DNA of 7,115 nt from an uncultured Porphyromonadaceae bacterium. Lineage in GTDB: Bacteria > Bacteroidota > Bacteroidia > Bacteroidales > Muribaculaceae. This document shows positions 6,446 through 7,115 of this stretch, piece after piece. The translations under genes and the position numbers were made by a program. Below the pieces are notes generated by a model. It saw only the letters and a list, made by a program, of their open reading frames with translations. It did no database searches and was not told the DNA's origin. The first letter of the stretch is position 1; every line of letters begins with the position of its first letter. Where the stretch lies: NCBI GenBank assembly GCA_947174735.1, contig CAMWKC010000110.1, forward strand, positions 1 to 7,115, in the 5' to 3' direction.

Positions 6446-7115
6446 TTATGAAATAATGGAGGTATTCCTAAAAATAGACATTACAATACCAGCTGCTACA
6501 GATACGTTTAATGAATCCGGACAATAATCATTATTAAATGGCGGAATCTTTAGTCCATCTGTAATATACTGCATAAGTTTTTTTGAAATACCTTGACCTT
6601 CATTCCCAAAAATGATTATACCATTTCGCGTTAAATTAGATTGATAAATATTTTTTCCGTTTAAAACTGTAGCATAAACAGGTATTTTTTCTTTTAAGTT
6701 TATCAACAGCGTTAAAAGATCACAATATATTATCTCAACACGTTGTAATGAGCCCATACTGCTTTGAATTACTTTCGGATTATAGATATCTACCGTATCC
6801 AGTGAAGCTATAATAGTTCTAATTCCAAACCAGTCAGCTGTTCGAATAATCGTCCCCATGTTACCTGGATCTTGAATTCCATCTAATAAAAGATATAACT
6901 GATTAGAATCAATAGAAATTTGAGACACAGGTTTAATAACGTCCTTCATACTAAGTACGGCAAGTACTTCTGGAGCATTTGAAAGACTAGATATTTTTGC
7001 CATCTGAACTTTGTCAGCAATATAAATATCTATGTATTTAGGTAAATTAGAATGTGTATCAAACCATTCACTGGTAGCGACCAATATTTTTAAATTATCG
7101 TCATCTATAATCTCT
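6446..7115 (-). CDS. SpoU/TrmH-family RNA 2'-O-ribose methyltransferase, 5'-truncated by window edge
   Basis: S-adenosylmethionine-dependent ribose methyltransferase with the trefoil-knot (SPOUT) fold, probably acting on rRNA; tRNA cannot be excluded. The frame stays open to the window edge, reading EIIDDDNLKIL before VATSEWF, so the TTG at 7084 is most likely an internal Leu codon and the real start is outside. Numbered from that TTG: the tail of an N-terminal substrate-binding domain (about 1-60, with the typical ATSEW and LAVLSM stretches), motif 1 DGIQDPGNMGTIIRTADWFG (68-87) with the catalytic-type Asn75/Arg81, motif 2 IFGNEGQGIS (158-167) and motif 3 DSLNVSVAAGI (190-200). The C-terminus is complete. 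It converges with ureD across a shared terminator and has no evident link to urease; base composition is visibly AT-richer than ureC. Confidence 0.93.
   Translation of the reverse strand, partial: EIIDDDNLKILVATSEWFDTHSNLPKYIDIYIADKVQMAKISSLSNAPEVLAVLSMKDVIKPVSQISIDSNQLYLLLDGIQDPGNMGTIIRTADWFGIRTIIASLDTVDIYNPKVIQSSMGSLQRVEIIYCDLLTLLINLKEKIPVYATVLNGKNIYQSNLTRNGIIIFGNEGQGISKKLMQYITDGLKIPPFNNDYCPDSLNVSVAAGIVMSIFRNTSIIS

Noticed and set aside
1..7115. CRISPR array, tRNA/rRNA genes, insertion sequences or phage genes
   Set aside because: No spaced direct-repeat series, no tRNA-like cloverleaf sequence, no transposase or integrase reading frame, and no terminal inverted repeats around any segment were seen.

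Overview
This window carries a complete, seven-gene urease operon in the order ureA-ureB-ureC-ureE-ureF-ureG-ureD, all on the + strand (674-6334). It is flanked by two unrelated genes that run off the window ends. On the left is the 3' part of a secreted NlpC/P60 cell-wall peptidase gene (+ strand, cut at its 5' end inside the signal peptide). On the right is a convergent SpoU/TrmH-family RNA 2'-O-methyltransferase gene (- strand, cut at its 5' end).

The organism is probably a member of the Bacteroidota, most likely Bacteroidales. The evidence is indirect: AT-rich DNA, no Shine-Dalgarno sequence at a usable distance before any of the seven ure start codons, a signal peptide ending in ...VKA-Q, and weak resemblance to a Bacteroides-type -7 element before ureA. 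I cannot name the genus from sequence alone.

Layout: 1-539 peptidase; 540-673 a 134-base gap holding a long nested inverted repeat and the likely ure promoter; 674-3284 the three structural subunits (gamma, beta, alpha), with gaps of 22 and 6 bases; 3285-3385 a 101-base gap with a terminator-like hairpin immediately followed by a second hairpin ending 5 bases before the ureE start; 3386-6334 the four accessory genes with gaps of 12, 7 and 17 bases; 6335-6445 a gap with an 18-bp perfect-stem bidirectional terminator; 6446-7115 the methyltransferase.

UreA, UreB and UreC form the enzyme that hydrolyses urea to ammonia and carbamate. UreD, UreF and UreG (a GTPase) form the activation complex, and UreE, with a very His-rich tail, supplies nickel for the carbamylated-lysine bimetal centre. 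Every known UreC nickel ligand and catalytic residue is present, so the enzyme should be active. No urea channel or transporter and no nickel importer is present within the window.

I see no undescribed system here. The most interesting points are regulatory: a probable partial terminator/attenuator splitting structural from accessory genes, a possible structure over the ureE start region, an inverted repeat over the ureA promoter region, and an unusually long UreB with extra N- and C-terminal segments.
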